Below are positions 61,998 through 62,197 of a stretch of 62,197 nucleotides of DNA, in pieces (the first letter of the stretch is position 1; every line of letters begins with the position of its first letter). The stretch is from Candidatus Nanopelagicales bacterium (GTDB lineage: Bacteria; Actinomycetota; Actinomycetes; Nanopelagicales; Nanopelagicaceae): assembly GCA_030830475.1 (NCBI GenBank), contig JAURMX010000060.1, positions 1 through 62,197 of the forward strand. Direction: 5' to 3'. Made by a program: the position numbers and the translations under genes. The notes beneath the pieces were generated by a model, which did not search any database, was not told where the DNA came from, and saw only the letters and a list, made by a program, of their open reading frames with translations.

Positions 61998-62197
61998 GAA
62001 ATGGCTCCAAATTGTGATCTGCCAGTAAAACCGCTGGTCCAATTAATACCGCGTTGGAGTGCGGATCAATCTCAACAACTAACCGTCCTCCGGGAGGATG
62101 GATTACCCAGCGAGCCGGCAATCGCATGCCCTTTTTTATAGTCGCTGCCAGAGCAACTGCGCAGGTTCCAGTTCCACAGGAACGGGTTTCGCCACTG
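61990..62197 (-). CDS. dapF: Diaminopimelate epimerase, 3' end
   Basis: The last 68 or so codons of dapF enter from the right edge and end in TGA at 61990-61992. The visible residues start SGETRSCGTGTCAVAL, the block containing the second active-site cysteine, followed by PPGGRLVVEID near the end. DapF isomerises LL- to meso-diaminopimelate for lysine and peptidoglycan. It is immediately upstream of hflX, as in many actinobacteria. Confidence 0.93.
   Translation of the reverse strand, partial: SGETRSCGTGTCAVALAATIKKGMRLPARWVIHPPGGRLVVEIDPHSNAVLIGPAVLLADHNLEPFLV

Noticed and set aside
1-62197. Mobile elements, prophage genes, defence systems or retinal/rhodopsin genes
   Set aside because: No transposase, integrase, phage structural gene, nuclease-methylase pair, Blh/Brp or rhodopsin gene could be recognised.

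Overview
The window looks like chromosome of a streamlined, moderate-GC actinobacterium, most like a freshwater planktonic lineage (acI/Nanopelagicales type). This is inferred from gene order and protein style, not from an rRNA gene. Actinobacterial markers are sepH, a class II DAHP synthase, a pknL-type PASTA kinase, the lexA/LysM/nrdR/nrdJ neighbourhood, a SigA with a basic N-terminal tail, the sigA-DUF7455-parE-parC region, SAM-IV and TPP riboswitches, and GAAC-N4-GTTC SOS boxes. Genes are packed tightly: ATGA/GTGA overlaps are common and no gap between genes exceeds about 190 bases. I saw no tRNA, rRNA, CRISPR array, insertion sequence, prophage or recognisable defence system.

Layout. 1-2.2 kb: a LexA-box-controlled DUF6504-dnaE2 cassette (dnaE2 runs off the left edge). 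2.3-8.0 kb: a secreted 5'-nucleotidase, DoxX, a TauE/SafE-aquaglyceroporin-ArsC operon, a YbaK-type deacylase and an alpha/beta hydrolase. 8.0-17.6 kb: a carotenoid island (crtA-like, cruF, GT2, crtD-like, then crtE-crtI-crtB and convergent crtYc-crtYd), interrupted on the minus strand by metF and a CDP-alcohol phosphatidyltransferase. 17.6-18.9 kb: a TPP riboswitch, a PnuC-family transporter (probable PnuT thiamine importer) and a P-loop kinase. 18.9-29.9 kb: PASTA kinase, endonuclease IV, EamA transporters, threonine aldolase, alkyltransferase, aroG, a phosphofructokinase with PPi-type residues, and divergent glgC/glgA. 29.9-36.4 kb: the minus-strand block suhB-rplS-lepB-rnhB-yraN-yifB-dprA-era. 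36.5-41.5 kb: MFS transporter, sepH, a phosphodiesterase and the psuG-psuK pseudouridine catabolic pair. 41.5-48.6 kb: parC (without its C-terminal domain) convergent with parE, DUF7455, sigA, CDGSH protein, FAD oxidoreductase. 48.6-53.6 kb: SAM-IV riboswitch-metY-metX, alanine dehydrogenase, a DUF4192-like protein and a secreted PKD-like protein. 53.7-62.2 kb: dinG, nrdJ, nrdR, a LysM protein divergent from lexA across three SOS-box-like sites, hflX and the 3' end of dapF.

How the genes fit together. The carotenoid genes would build phytoene (CrtE, CrtB), desaturate it to lycopene (CrtI), cyclise one or both ends (CrtYc/Yd), and then hydrate, further desaturate, oxidise and glycosylate an open end (CruF, CrtD-like, CrtA-like, GT2). 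That predicts a polar, glycosylated, possibly keto, monocyclic carotenoid. No rhodopsin or retinal-forming dioxygenase gene lies in the window. SOS control links the two ends: the DUF6504-dnaE2 promoter and the lexA/LysM promoter carry the same operator type. Two riboswitches tie thiamine uptake and methionine synthesis to TPP and S-adenosylmethionine.
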